Below, piece by piece: positions 38,134 through 46,864 of a stretch of DNA of 64,000 bases. Both the position numbers and the translations under genes were made by a program. Position 1 is the first letter of the stretch. Each line of letters begins with the position of its first letter. Origin of the DNA: Streptomyces lincolnensis (GTDB taxonomy: Bacteria > Actinomycetota > Actinomycetes > Streptomycetales > Streptomycetaceae); NCBI RefSeq assembly GCF_021173675.1, contig NZ_JAIHON010000002.1, forward strand, positions 372,001 through 436,000, given 5' to 3'. Under the pieces are notes generated by a model. The model had not been told where the DNA came from. It searched no databases and saw only the letters and a list, made by a program, of their open reading frames with translations.

Positions 38134-38181
38134 AGGGGCTGCCGCCCCTTCGACCCCGCTCCCAGGGGGCTCCGCCCCCTG
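38134..38181. repeat. two GC-rich hairpins
   Basis: AGGGGC-TGCC-GCCCCT (38134-38149) and CAGGGGGC-TCC-GCCCCCTG (38163-38181). Such GGGGCTCCGCCCC hairpins recur between genes across Streptomyces chromosomes; here they may end transcripts of the upstream membrane protein gene. Confidence 0.65.
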
Positions 38182-38209
38182 GACCCCCGATCGGCCCTGA
38201 AGGGGCCTC

Positions 38210-38602
38210 GTCCTCAAACGCCGGACGGGCTGGCAGTGCGGGTGGGTGGGGGATTGGGACGGTAAAGCCTGCGGCCTCGAACGCCGGACGGGCTGATAGT
38301 GCGGGACGGGCTGGCGGTGCGGGTGGGTGGGGGATTGGGACGGTAAAGCCTGCGGCCTCGAACGCCGGACGGGCTGATAGTGCGGGACGGGCTGGCAGTG
38401 CGGGTGGGTGGGGGATTGGGACGGTAAAGCCTGCGGCCTCGAACGCCGGACGGGCTGATAGTGCGGGACGGGCTGGCAGTGCGGGTGGGTGGGGGAACGG
38501 GACGGCCAGGCTCGCGGCCTCAAACGCCGGACGGGCTGGCAGTGCGGGTGGGTGGGGGACTGGGATGGTAAAGCCCGCGGCCTCGAACGCCTGATGGGCT
38601 GA
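38210..38602. repeat. 81-bp tandem repeat built on a dispersed Streptomyces element
   Basis: Matching points GATTGGGACGG-like at 38252, 38333, 38414 and 38495 are exactly 81 bp apart; the next (38558) is 63 bp on, having lost one 18-bp sub-unit of the GGACGGGCTG(A/G)(T/C)AGTGCG type. The core CTCGAACGCCGGACGGGCTG resembles a widespread streptomycete intergenic repeat. No gene is supported in 38072-38674; long frames here arise because 81 is a multiple of three. Confidence 0.85.
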
Positions 38603-38674
38603 AGACGCGGGCGGGTGGGGATGGGGGCGGCAGTAGCTCGTCCTCAAGCGCCGGACGGGTTGAAAACTGGTGGG

Positions 38675-38749
38675 TCAGGCTGGGCGGCTGCCGTGGTTGG
38701 AGCGGCCTTTTTTGGTGCGCCACTTGCGTTTTCGGGTTCGCTTCGACAT
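38675..38749 (-). CDS. 24-aa basic protein resembling ribosomal protein bL37
   Basis: Twenty-four codons beginning MSKRTRKRKWRTKKGRSNHG and ending SRPA: eleven Lys/Arg residues and the K-G-x-x-N-H-G-x-R-P pattern that I recall for the tiny actinobacterial ribosomal protein bL37. The Shine-Dalgarno is weak (AAAGA), so a leaderless or poorly translated gene is possible. It sits right of the 81-bp repeat, divergent from nothing and 41 bp from ybaK. Recognition rests on memory of a very short family, hence limited confidence. Confidence 0.6.
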   Translation of the reverse strand: MSKRTRKRKWRTKKGRSNHGSRPA

Positions 38750-38790
38750 GTCTTTGGTACTTAGCCGAGGAACGGGGGGCCGTCGAGGGG

Positions 38791-39297
38791 TCAGGCACGT
38801 CCGATGGGGGCGAGGACGGCGTCGGTGAGGTGGGTGAGGTCGGTGGGGGAGAGTTCGACTTCGAGGCCGCGGCGGCCGGCGGAGACGCAGATGGTGGGGT
38901 GGGTGGAGGCCGAGGCGTCGAGGACGGTGGGGAGCTTCTTGCGCTGGCCGAGGGGGGAGATGCCGCCGCGGACGTAGCCGGTGGTGCGTTCGGCGAGGGC
39001 GGGGTCGGCCATGGTGGCGCGTTTGCCGCCGACCGCCGCGGCGAGGGCCTTGAGGTCGAGGGAGCCCGCGACCGGGACCACGGCGACCGTCAGGGCGCCG
39101 TCGACGTCCGCCACCAGGGTCTTGAAGACCCGCTCCGGGGAGACGCCCATGGCCTCGGCGGCCTCCTCGCCGTAGGAGGGGTGGGCGGGGTCGTGGTCGT
39201 AGGAGTGGAGGGTGTACGGCGTGCCGGTGGCGGTGAGGGCGACCGTGGCCGGGGTGCCGCCCGCCTGCTGTTGCTTCTGCTTCTGCTTCTTCGCCAT
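38791..39297 (-). CDS. ybaK: YbaK/EbsC-type aminoacyl-tRNA deacylase
   Basis: 168-aa trans-editing protein that hydrolyses mischarged Cys-tRNA(Pro) or similar. After a Lys/Gln-rich start (MAKKQKQKQQQAGG), the YbaK fold shows YTLHSYDHDP, EAAEAMGVSPERVFKTLV (with the functional Lys of the family), [26 protein letters not shown] and GYVRGGISPLGQRKKLPTVLD. Length is standard. It starts 14 bp after the Lon-N-domain gene on the same strand. Confidence 0.9.
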   Translation of the reverse strand: MAKKQKQKQQQAGGTPATVALTATGTPYTLHSYDHDPAHPSYGEEAAEAMGVSPERVFKTLVADVDGALTVAVVPVAGSLDLKALAAAVGGKRATMADPALAERTTGYVRGGISPLGQRKKLPTVLDASASTHPTICVSAGRRGLEVELSPTDLTHLTDAVLAPIGRA

Positions 39298-39311
39298 GAC
39301 TGTTCCCGGGC

Positions 39312-40052
39312 TCAGTTCAGACTCGTCGGGCCGCGCGTCAGTTCCGACGCCGGCAACGACGGCAGATTACGGATGATCGCGGTCTCGGCGCGAAGGAGTT
39401 TCAGCTCGTCGCGCAGACGGGACGCGGTGTCCGGGGCCTGGAGCAGGCGCTGCTTCGTCGGGGTGTCGAGCATCATCGCGGCGGCCACCAGGTAGGAGAC
39501 GACCGAGGGCTCGTCCGGCAGATCCGCGCCGGTCGACAGGGAGCGCTCGCGAGCGCCCGCCAGGCGCTTCTGGTACTGGCGGAAGGAGCGCAGGACGCCT
39601 TCCGCGAGGGCGCCGGCCTCCTCGCCCGGGTCTTCCGGAAGTTCCTCCAGCTCCGCGGTCAGGAAGGGGCCCGACGCGTCGACCGACAGCAGGCGGACGC
39701 GGCTGGTCCCGGTGGCCAGCACCTCGAAGGTGCCGTCGGCCCGTTCCCGGATCGTCGCCGCGTCCGCCACACAGCCGACGGAGTGGAACGCTTTGAGCGG
39801 GTCGTCGCCGAAACCGGCCGCGGGGCCGCGCTCGGGGACGGCCGTCTGGTCCGGCAGGCCGGGTCCGCTCGGCGCCACCTCGTGGCCGTCGCGGATCGTC
39901 ACGACGGCGAACCGGCGCGGTTCCTCCTCGGGGGTCTTCTGCAACTCGCGCATCATGGCGCGGTAGCGCTCCTCGAAGACGTTCAGAGGAAGCACGAGCC
40001 CCGGGAACAGTACTGAGTTCAGGGGGAAGAGCGGGAGCCGCACGGTGGTCAC
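39312..40052 (-). CDS. Lon N-terminal (LON substrate-binding) domain protein
   Basis: 246-aa stand-alone LON/PUA-like domain without the AAA+ and protease parts. Begins TTVRLPLFPLNSVLFPGLVLPLNVFEERYRAMM, diagnostic of the domain, with FHSVGCVADAATIRERADG and GTSRVRLLS in the middle and a helical C-terminal half. Function in bacteria is unclear (possible substrate adaptor). GTG start; 11 bp from the upstream gene. Confidence 0.88.
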   Translation of the reverse strand: MTTVRLPLFPLNSVLFPGLVLPLNVFEERYRAMMRELQKTPEEEPRRFAVVTIRDGHEVAPSGPGLPDQTAVPERGPAAGFGDDPLKAFHSVGCVADAATIRERADGTFEVLATGTSRVRLLSVDASGPFLTAELEELPEDPGEEAGALAEGVLRSFRQYQKRLAGARERSLSTGADLPDEPSVVSYLVAAAMMLDTPTKQRLLQAPDTASRLRDELKLLRAETAIIRNLPSLPASELTRGPTSLN

Positions 40053-40063
40053 GACGCAAGAGC

Positions 40064-41104
40064 CTAATGGTCGTCGGAGCGCGCGCGTCCGGCGTGCTCA
40101 CTCCGTGGATGCAGGGAGGGCTCCCGCGGCAGATCCGAGCCCGTGCCCTGGTGGACCGCGTCGCGGACCTCCAGGAACCGGCCGAGCGGGTCGTCCGAGA
40201 ACAGCTCCCAGGGGAACGAGGTGGCGTACGGGCCGATCAGGCACAGCTGTTCGTCGGCGTCCGCCCAGCGCTCCAGGCGTACCAGGACGTACAGCAGCTT
40301 GTTGCGGATCTCGGCCGGCCACGGGTCGGCGGCCGGGAGACGGGCGGAGAACGTGATCGCCCGGTCGGCCGCCGCGTCCAGCCGCTCGCGCGGCACCACG
40401 GGACCGCAGCCGTCGGTCAGATAGGACAGCGCGGCCCGGGCGGGCAGCGCCTGGACGAGCGAGCCGGCCGGGGCGTCCTGCGCGGCCCGCTCGGCGAAGT
40501 CGAAGCATGCCGGGTGGGCGCCGTGCCAGGCGGAGGCGAGGTACTTCAGCGCGGCCACATGGCAGCCGTAGTGGTGCGGGGCGCGGCGGATCGCCGCTTC
40601 CCACAGCTCCTCGAAGTACTTGTGGCCGGCCTGCGCGCCGCGGGCGTGGTCCAGCGCGATCCGCCACGGCACCGGGTCCCGGTCCTCGGCGCGGGCCGCC
40701 GCCGTGATCAGGGGGCTCACCTCGCGCAGCATCTCCGCCCGGGCCGGTGAGCGCCAGGCGCGGTCCACGGCGAGCTGGGCGCCGAGCAGCAGGGCGTCCG
40801 GGTCGTGCGGGGCGGCCGTACGCCAGTCGTCGAACCACTCGGGGCGGGAGCCGGCGAAGGAGGCGAGGCGACGCGCGTAGCGATCGCGGTTCTCCCAGTC
40901 GGTGTCGGCGCGGGTGCCCGCCAGCAGGGCGGACGCGGGCTCGTACTCGCCCCGGCCGGCCGCGACCAGCGCGGGGCCGAGCCGGTCGTCGGGCGCGTCG
41001 AGGAGTACCTCGTCGGCGGGCGGTCCGGCGGCGGGGTACGGGTCGTTCCGGTGCATCCGGGTCGCCCGGATAAACGGGGGCAGCAGAGCCATGGTGTCGA
41101 CCAT
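40064..41104 (-). CDS. conserved-looking protein of unknown function with helical repeats
   Basis: 346 aa, not recognised. Acidic, Trp/Ala-rich, with repeated helical stretches (WENRDRYARRLASFAGSRPE, ALLLGAQLAVDRAWRSPARA, HYGCHVAALKYLASAWHG, RNKLLYVLVRLERWADADEQ) that suggest a TPR-like solenoid; no membrane segment or signal. ATG 41104 preferred because GGGGA lies 7 bases upstream; codons back to 41176 lack a Shine-Dalgarno. Head of a three-gene minus-strand set with the Lon-N and YbaK genes; an inverted repeat lies upstream. Confidence 0.65.
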   Translation of the reverse strand: MVDTMALLPPFIRATRMHRNDPYPAAGPPADEVLLDAPDDRLGPALVAAGRGEYEPASALLAGTRADTDWENRDRYARRLASFAGSRPEWFDDWRTAAPHDPDALLLGAQLAVDRAWRSPARAEMLREVSPLITAAARAEDRDPVPWRIALDHARGAQAGHKYFEELWEAAIRRAPHHYGCHVAALKYLASAWHGAHPACFDFAERAAQDAPAGSLVQALPARAALSYLTDGCGPVVPRERLDAAADRAITFSARLPAADPWPAEIRNKLLYVLVRLERWADADEQLCLIGPYATSFPWELFSDDPLGRFLEVRDAVHQGTGSDLPREPSLHPRSEHAGRARSDDH

Positions 41105-41155
41105 TGAAAGTCCCCTGGTCACGGCCGCGCCAGCCGGAACGCTGAACTCGCGGAA

Positions 41156-41207
41156 AGTTGTATGGCCCAAAGTCAAGGAACAGTAAAATGGTTACTGTTC
41201 AACAACT
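41156..41207. promoter_or_regulatory. AT-rich inverted repeats upstream of the 41104 gene
   Basis: GAACAGTAA (41178-41186), AATGG, TTACTGTTC (41192-41200): a perfect 9-bp inverted repeat; an outer pair AGTTGT (41156-41161)/ACAACT (41202-41207) extends the symmetry. Unusually AT-rich here, 52 to 103 bp before the minus-strand start. Operator-like; regulator unknown. Confidence 0.5.
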
Positions 41208-41286
41208 GGTGTGCCCATGGTCCCATCAGCGGTTTCACCGGTTCCTGCCATTCGGTTCACCAAGTCGGCGCACATGGGTGGGTTTG

Positions 41287-42864
41287 CTAATTTCGCCGCA
41301 GCAGGCGCGTCGCCCCCGCCGCCACCGTCGTCGCGAGGACCCAGCCCAGCAGGATCATCACCGTGGCCAGCCACTGCCACCCGCCGCTCAGCCGCCAGAA
41401 CCCGACCTGCCCCAGATCGATGACCGGGAGCAGCAGATCCAGGGAGAAGAGGGCCGGATTCCACGGCGGGTGCTCGCCCCTCTTGAGCGGGGGGTGACCG
41501 GCGTGCGTGAAGGCCACCGAACTCGCCGCCCACAGCACGGCCATCCATACGGCCGCCCGGCCCGGCCGGTATCCGTAGGCGACCGTCCAGTCCTGGACGT
41601 ACCCCCACAGCTTGGCGGCGATCGGCAGGCTCTCGCGGCGCCGGCGCTGCTTGGCGAGCAGTACCTCGCGCGCGTCCTCGTCCTCGCCGCCCGCCCGCAG
41701 TACGGCGGCCAGCCGCTCGTACGGTTCCGGGTTGTACTCGGCGGTCGCGGCGGCGACCCACTCCAGCCGCTCCTGGAGCGGGAACGGGCCGCGCGGCACC
41801 AGGTTCTCGTAGCCGAAGCCGCCCATGTGCAGCCGGCCCGGGCCCGGCCAGGCGTCCGCCCGGTCCATCAGGTTGACCACCTTCGCGCCGGACAGCACGA
41901 CCGCGCCGCGCGCCGGCCGCTCCCCGAGGAAGCGCAGCTCGGGCGTCTGCACCCGGCGCAGCGACAGCTCCTGCTCGTCGGTGAGGGTGAACCGGGCCCG
42001 CTCCAGGTCGACCGCGTCCCCGAACCGTCCGTCGTCCAGACGCACCCCGCCCCGGCACTCGAAGCGCTGGATGCGCGTCCCGCGCGCGGGTGTCGTCCCG
42101 CTCAGCAGGATGTTGCCGACGCCCGCCGGCGTCAGGTACAGCGAGCGCCCCACGGTCAGCTGGGGGGCGTTCAGCGCGAACCGTGTGTACGGGTTGGCCA
42201 GCCGGGCGCCGCGCAGGCTCAGCGAGACACCGATCGTCGCGGCGCGCAGCCGCAGTTCGCCGTGCGACTCCAGCATCTCGGCCTGGAGGTCCTGGCCGAT
42301 GGTCATGCCGTCCGCGGCGACCGAGCGGCCGGTGCGGTCGCGGTAGACGATCGCCTGGTTGAGCAGCAGGTCGGTGCCTATCTGCGCGTCGGTCAGCCGC
42401 ACGCCGTTGTGGAACCGGCAGCGCGGCAGGTGCAGATCGCCCTCGGTGTGGATCCGGGCGGCCTCCAGGCGCGGTACCGCGCAGTCCACCAGTCGCAGGG
42501 TGGTGAACCGGGCCTCCGGCAGCAGGACGTCCTGTTCGAACCGGCAGCCGCGCATCTCGACGTACGGCACGACGGTGCCGCCCGCGAGGTCCAGGGAGCC
42601 GCTGATCCGCACCCCGGTGAGCTTCAGGGACGACACCCGGCCCGCGAGCGCGGGCGGTCCGTCCAGGAGGAGCCAGCACACGATGCGGGCCCGCACGGTC
42701 CGCTCGGGCCCCCAGGGGTGCCCGCCGTGCGGATCGTCGACGAGTGCGTCGCCGCTGCTCAGGTCGTACACGCTGCCGTTGCGGAAGGCCTGCCACATGC
42801 CGGCCTCGGTGGCGGTCAGATCGTCCGGCAGGTCTCCGCCCCGGATGCCGGCCCCTTCGGTCAC
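41287..42864 (-). CDS. membrane protein with pentapeptide-like beta-helix region
   Basis: 525 aa. Residues about 75-330 show recurring short beta-strand units (SLKLTGVRISGSLDLAGG, VRLTDAQIGTDLLLNQA, LRLRAATIGVSLSLRGARLA), like a degenerate pentapeptide-repeat helix. A linker with KQRRRRESLPIAAKLWGYVQ follows, then three hydrophobic segments (about 426-447, 468-485 and 498-517) near the C-terminus. Function unknown; a cytoplasmic repeat domain tethered to the membrane is inferred. Divergent from hisD. Confidence 0.7.
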   Translation of the reverse strand: MTEGAGIRGGDLPDDLTATEAGMWQAFRNGSVYDLSSGDALVDDPHGGHPWGPERTVRARIVCWLLLDGPPALAGRVSSLKLTGVRISGSLDLAGGTVVPYVEMRGCRFEQDVLLPEARFTTLRLVDCAVPRLEAARIHTEGDLHLPRCRFHNGVRLTDAQIGTDLLLNQAIVYRDRTGRSVAADGMTIGQDLQAEMLESHGELRLRAATIGVSLSLRGARLANPYTRFALNAPQLTVGRSLYLTPAGVGNILLSGTTPARGTRIQRFECRGGVRLDDGRFGDAVDLERARFTLTDEQELSLRRVQTPELRFLGERPARGAVVLSGAKVVNLMDRADAWPGPGRLHMGGFGYENLVPRGPFPLQERLEWVAAATAEYNPEPYERLAAVLRAGGEDEDAREVLLAKQRRRRESLPIAAKLWGYVQDWTVAYGYRPGRAAVWMAVLWAASSVAFTHAGHPPLKRGEHPPWNPALFSLDLLLPVIDLGQVGFWRLSGGWQWLATVMILLGWVLATTVAAGATRLLRRN

Positions 42865-43021
42865 GTCTCTTTCATCCCCCTCATCTACTCACGGGTTCGT
42901 ACACCTGTTCATGCCCGCTGAGTAACCACTCGAACACCAAACGTGAAGGCGATCTTCCGAGTTCCCGCCGGTATCCGTATCAGCCAATGGAATGCGCGAA
43001 CAGGCCCTGAGCGGCGTCTGA

Positions 43022-43027
43022 GAGAAT
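43022..43027 (+). promoter_or_regulatory. -10 of a probable leaderless his operon transcript
   Basis: GAGAAT followed by 7 bases and the hisD GTG (43035); no Shine-Dalgarno fits this GTG. Confidence 0.45.
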
Positions 43028-43034
43028 TGACCAC

Positions 43035-44360
43035 GTGATCTCCCGAATCGATCTGCGCGGCGACGCCCTTCCCGAGGGACCCGCCCTGCGCGACCTGCTG
43101 CCCCGAGCCGACTTCGACGTTGCGGCCGCCCTGGAGAAGGTGCGTCCGATCTGCGAGGCCGTGCATCATCGGGGCGACGCGGCGCTGATCGACTTCGCGG
43201 AGAAGTTCGACGGGGTCAGGCTCGACCAGGTGCGGGTGCCCGCCGAGGCACTGACCCGCGCCCTCGAAGAGCTCGACCCGGCCGTGCGCGCGGCCCTGGA
43301 GGAGTCCATCCGCCGCGCCCGCCTCGTCCACCGCGAGCAGCGCCGCACCACCCACACGACCCAGGTCGTGCCCGGCGGCTCCGTCACCGAGAAGTGGGTG
43401 CCGGTCGACCGGGTCGGGCTGTACGCGCCCGGCGGCCGGTCCGTCTACCCGTCCTCGGTGATCATGAACGTCGTCCCGGCCCAGGAGGCCGGCGTCGCGT
43501 CCATCGCGCTCGCCTCGCCCGCCCAGGCCGAGTTCGGCGGCCTGCCGCACCCGACGATCCTCGCCGCGTGCGCGCTGCTCGGCGTCCACGAGGTGTACGC
43601 CGCCGGTGGCGCGACCGCCGTCGCGATGTTCGCCCACGGCACCGAGTCCTGCCCGCCCGCCAACATGGTCACCGGCCCCGGCAACATCTGGGTCGCCGCC
43701 GCCAAGCGCTACTTCACCGGAAAGATCGGCATCGACGCCGAGGCGGGCCCGACCGAGATCGCCGTCCTCGCCGACGACACCGCCGACCCGGTGCACGTCG
43801 CCGCCGACCTGATCAGCCAGGCCGAGCACGACCCGCTGGCCGCCGCCGTGCTCGTCACCGACTCGGTCGCGCTGGCCGACGCGGTGGAGAAGGAACTGGA
43901 GCCGCAGGTCGCGGCCACCAAGCACATCGAGGACCGGATCCGCCCCGCCCTCGCGGGCCGCCAGTCCGCGATCGTGCTCGTCGACGGCGTCGAGGAGGGC
44001 CTCAGGGTCGTCGACGCGTACGGCGCCGAGCACCTGGAGATCCAGACGGCCGACGCCGCCGCGGTGGCCGACCGGGTCCGCAACGCGGGCGCGATCTTCA
44101 TCGGCCCCTGGGCGCCGGTCTCCCTCGGCGACTACGCCGCCGGGTCCAACCACGTCCTGCCCACCGGCGGCTGCGCCTGCCACTCCTCGGGCCTGTCCGT
44201 CCAGTCCTTCCTGCGCGGCATCCACATCGTCGACTACACGAAGGACGCGCTGGCGGACGTCGCGCATCACGTGGTGACGCTGGCGGAGGCGGAGGACCTG
44301 CCGGCCCACGGGGCGGCAATCAAGGCGCGGTTCGGATGGAAGGTTCCCGAGAGCAAGTGA
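43035..44360 (+). CDS. hisD: histidinol dehydrogenase HisD
   Basis: 441-aa Zn-dependent enzyme performing the last two oxidations to L-histidine. Family marks: [21 protein letters not shown] (about 119-139), [20 protein letters not shown] (about 206), [12 protein letters not shown] (about 236), SQAEHDPLA and [19 protein letters not shown] (about 371). First gene of the his operon; the stop overlaps the hisC GTG by 4 bases. Confidence 0.97.
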   Translation: MISRIDLRGDALPEGPALRDLLPRADFDVAAALEKVRPICEAVHHRGDAALIDFAEKFDGVRLDQVRVPAEALTRALEELDPAVRAALEESIRRARLVHREQRRTTHTTQVVPGGSVTEKWVPVDRVGLYAPGGRSVYPSSVIMNVVPAQEAGVASIALASPAQAEFGGLPHPTILAACALLGVHEVYAAGGATAVAMFAHGTESCPPANMVTGPGNIWVAAAKRYFTGKIGIDAEAGPTEIAVLADDTADPVHVAADLISQAEHDPLAAAVLVTDSVALADAVEKELEPQVAATKHIEDRIRPALAGRQSAIVLVDGVEEGLRVVDAYGAEHLEIQTADAAAVADRVRNAGAIFIGPWAPVSLGDYAAGSNHVLPTGGCACHSSGLSVQSFLRGIHIVDYTKDALADVAHHVVTLAEAEDLPAHGAAIKARFGWKVPESK

Positions 44361-45472
44361 CAGGCATCGACGATCTCCCCGTACGGGACGAGCTGCGCGG
44401 CAAGTCCCCCTACGGCGCGCCCCAGTTGGACGTCCCCGTACGGCTGAACACCAACGAGAACCCCTACCCGCTGCCCGAGGCGCTGGTCGAGCGGATCGCC
44501 GAGCGGGTGCGCGAGGCGGCCCGCAACCTCAACCGCTACCCCGACCGGGACGCCGTCGAACTGCGCACGCAGCTCGCCAAGTACCTCACCGACACCGCGG
44601 GCCGCCAGGTGGGCCTCGCCAACGTCTGGGCCGCCAACGGCTCCAACGAGGTCATCCAGCAGCTGCTCCAGACCTTCGGCGGACCGGGCCGGACGGCGAT
44701 CGGATTCGAGCCGTCGTACTCGATGCACGGCCTCATCGCGCGCGGGACAGGCACCGGATGGATCTCCGGTCCTCGCAACGAGGACTTCACGATCGACCTG
44801 GCCGCCGCCGAGCAGGCGATCGCCGAGCACCGGCCGGACGTCGTCTTCGTCACGACCCCCAACAACCCCACGGGCAACGCGGTCCCGCCCGGGACGGTCC
44901 TCGCGCTGTACGAGGCCGCGCAGGCGGCCAAGCCGTCGATGGTGGTCGTGGACGAGGCGTACATCGAGTTCAGCCACGGCGACTCGCTGCTGCCCCTCAT
45001 CGAGGGACGCCCGAACCTCGTCGTCTCACGGACGATGTCCAAGGCGTTCGGGGCGGCCGGCCTGCGCCTGGGCTACCTCGCCGCGCACCCGGCCGTCGTG
45101 GACGCCGTGCAGCTCGTACGGCTGCCCTACCACCTGTCGGCCGTCACCCAGGCGACCGCGCTGGCCGCCCTGGAACACACCGAGACGCTGCTGAAGTACG
45201 TCGAGCAGCTGAAGTCCGAGCGGGACCGGCTGGTGGGCGAGCTGCGGGCGATCGGCTACGACGTCGTCGAGTCCGACGCGAACTTCGTGCAGTTCGGGCG
45301 ATTCGACGGCGCGGGCGGCTCGCACGCGGCCTGGCAGAAGATCCTCGACCGGGGCGTCCTGGTCCGGGACAACGGCATTCCGGGGTGGCTGCGGGTCTCC
45401 GCCGGAACCCCCGAAGAGAACGACGCGTTCCTCGACGCGGTACGTGAACTCAACAAGGAGCAGAGCACATGA
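44357..45472 (+). CDS. hisC: histidinol-phosphate aminotransferase HisC
   Basis: 371-aa class II PLP aminotransferase making histidinol phosphate. [15 protein letters not shown] near the start, [26 protein letters not shown] (about 168), [10 protein letters not shown] (about 195) and the PLP lysine in [18 protein letters not shown] (about 229). GTG 44357 overlaps the hisD stop; the frame upstream is a shadow of hisD. The ATGA overlap with hisB couples the next gene. Confidence 0.97.
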   Translation: MTGIDDLPVRDELRGKSPYGAPQLDVPVRLNTNENPYPLPEALVERIAERVREAARNLNRYPDRDAVELRTQLAKYLTDTAGRQVGLANVWAANGSNEVIQQLLQTFGGPGRTAIGFEPSYSMHGLIARGTGTGWISGPRNEDFTIDLAAAEQAIAEHRPDVVFVTTPNNPTGNAVPPGTVLALYEAAQAAKPSMVVVDEAYIEFSHGDSLLPLIEGRPNLVVSRTMSKAFGAAGLRLGYLAAHPAVVDAVQLVRLPYHLSAVTQATALAALEHTETLLKYVEQLKSERDRLVGELRAIGYDVVESDANFVQFGRFDGAGGSHAAWQKILDRGVLVRDNGIPGWLRVSAGTPEENDAFLDAVRELNKEQST

Positions 45473-46062
45473 GCCGCGTGGGACGCGTGGAACGAGTCAC
45501 GAAGGAGACCTCCGTACTCGTCGAGATCGATCTCGACGGATCCGGCAAGGTCGATGTGTCGACAGGGGTCGGTTTCTACGACCACATGCTCGACCAGCTC
45601 GGCCGGCACGGTCTGTTCGACCTGACGGTCAAGACCGAGGGCGACCTGCACATCGACTCGCACCACACCATCGAGGACACCGCCCTCGCCCTCGGCGCCG
45701 CCTTCAAGCAGGCGCTCGGCGACAAGGTGGGCATCTACCGCTTCGGCAACTGCACGGTCCCCCTGGACGAGTCCCTCGCCCAGGTCACCGTCGACCTGTC
45801 GGGCCGCCCCTACCTCGTGCACACCGAGCCCGAGAAGATGGCGCCGATGATCGGCGAGTACGACACCACGATGACCCGGCACATCCTGGAGTCCTTCGTG
45901 GCCCAGGCGCAGATCGCGCTGCACGTGCACGTGCCCTACGGGCGCAACGCGCACCACATCGTGGAGTGCCAGTTCAAGGCGCTGGCCCGGGCCCTGCGGT
46001 ACGCCTCCGAACGCGACCCGCGCGCGGCCGGCATCCTCCCCTCCACGAAGGGCGCGCTGTGA
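45469..46062 (+). CDS. hisB: imidazoleglycerol-phosphate dehydratase HisB
   Basis: 197-aa monofunctional dehydratase with Mn-binding His motifs [14 protein letters not shown] (about 33), [14 protein letters not shown] (about 62), [13 protein letters not shown] second set (about 158) and FKALARALR. It has no histidinol phosphatase domain, so that activity is encoded elsewhere. ATG overlaps the hisC stop; the stop overlaps the following GTG. Confidence 0.96.
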   Translation: MSRVGRVERVTKETSVLVEIDLDGSGKVDVSTGVGFYDHMLDQLGRHGLFDLTVKTEGDLHIDSHHTIEDTALALGAAFKQALGDKVGIYRFGNCTVPLDESLAQVTVDLSGRPYLVHTEPEKMAPMIGEYDTTMTRHILESFVAQAQIALHVHVPYGRNAHHIVECQFKALARALRYASERDPRAAGILPSTKGAL

Positions 46063-46226
46063 ACAGCCTGTCGACCCTGCTGATCGTCGTCGGCCTTTTC
46101 CTGGCCGGGGGCGTGTACTCCTTCGTCAAGCAGAAGATGCCGAAGAGCCTGGTCGTGCTGCTCTCGATCGGCTCGGCGCTGTGCCTCGCCGCGGGCATCC
46201 TGAGGCTGGAGGTGTTGTGGAGTTGA
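46059..46226 (+). CDS. 55-aa membrane protein inside the his operon
   Basis: Two hydrophobic segments ([19 protein letters not shown], about 4-22; [19 protein letters not shown], about 30-48) joined by KQKMPK. GTG overlaps the hisB stop by 4 bases and its end overlaps the hisH start by 10 bases, so it is translated in the operon and bridges hisB and hisH. No recognised function; not a his enzyme. Confidence 0.75.
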   Translation: MNSLSTLLIVVGLFLAGGVYSFVKQKMPKSLVVLLSIGSALCLAAGILRLEVLWS

Positions 46227-46864
46227 GTACGTCCAAAAAGGTCGTCGTCTTCGACTACGGCTTCGGCAATGTGAGGTCCGCCGAACGCGCTCTCGCGCGC
46301 GCGGGAGCCGACGTCGAGATAACGCGCGACTTCGACACGGCCATGAACGCCGACGGCCTGCTGGTGCCGGGCGTCGGTGCCTTCGCCGCCTGCATGAACG
46401 GCCTGCGCGCGGCGCGCGGCGACTGGATCGTCGACCGCCGGCTGGCCGGCGGCCGCCCGGTGATGGGCATCTGCGTCGGCATGCAGATCCTCTTCGCGCG
46501 CGGTATCGAGCACGGCGTGGAGAGCGAGGGCCTGGACGAGTGGCCCGGCGCCGTCGAGCCGCTCCAGGCCGACATCGTGCCCCACATGGGCTGGAACACC
46601 GTCGAGGCGCCGGCCGGCTCCGAGCTGTTCGCCGGCCTGGACGCCGACGCCCGCTTCTACTTCGTGCACTCCTACGCCGTCCACGACTGGACCCTGGAGA
46701 CGCGCAACGAGGCGATGCGGGCCCCCAAGGTCACCTGGTCGACCCACGGCAAGCCCTTCGTGGCCGCCGTGGAGAACGGCGCGCTGTGGGCCACGCAGTT
46801 CCACCCCGAGAAGTCCGGCGACGCCGGCGCCCAGCTCCTCACCAACTGGATCGGAACACTGTGA
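46217..46864 (+). CDS. hisH: imidazole glycerol phosphate synthase glutaminase subunit HisH
   Basis: 215-aa class I glutamine amidotransferase delivering ammonia to HisF. Nucleophile Cys in [15 protein letters not shown] (about 85), GWNTVEAP, and the His/Glu pair in [14 protein letters not shown] (about 196). GTG 46217 chosen (GGAGG at 46208-46212), giving [18 protein letters not shown]; it overlaps the end of the 55-aa gene. Confidence 0.96.
   Translation: MELSTSKKVVVFDYGFGNVRSAERALARAGADVEITRDFDTAMNADGLLVPGVGAFAACMNGLRAARGDWIVDRRLAGGRPVMGICVGMQILFARGIEHGVESEGLDEWPGAVEPLQADIVPHMGWNTVEAPAGSELFAGLDADARFYFVHSYAVHDWTLETRNEAMRAPKVTWSTHGKPFVAAVENGALWATQFHPEKSGDAGAQLLTNWIGTL

Noticed and set aside
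38210..38602. CRISPR array
   Set aside because: Repeats are contiguous with internal sub-repeats and no unique spacers, and no cas genes are near.
38117..38647. Open frames with repeated peptide units over the 81-bp repeat
   Set aside because: Open because the period is a multiple of three; no Shine-Dalgarno, and the peptide only mirrors the DNA repeat.
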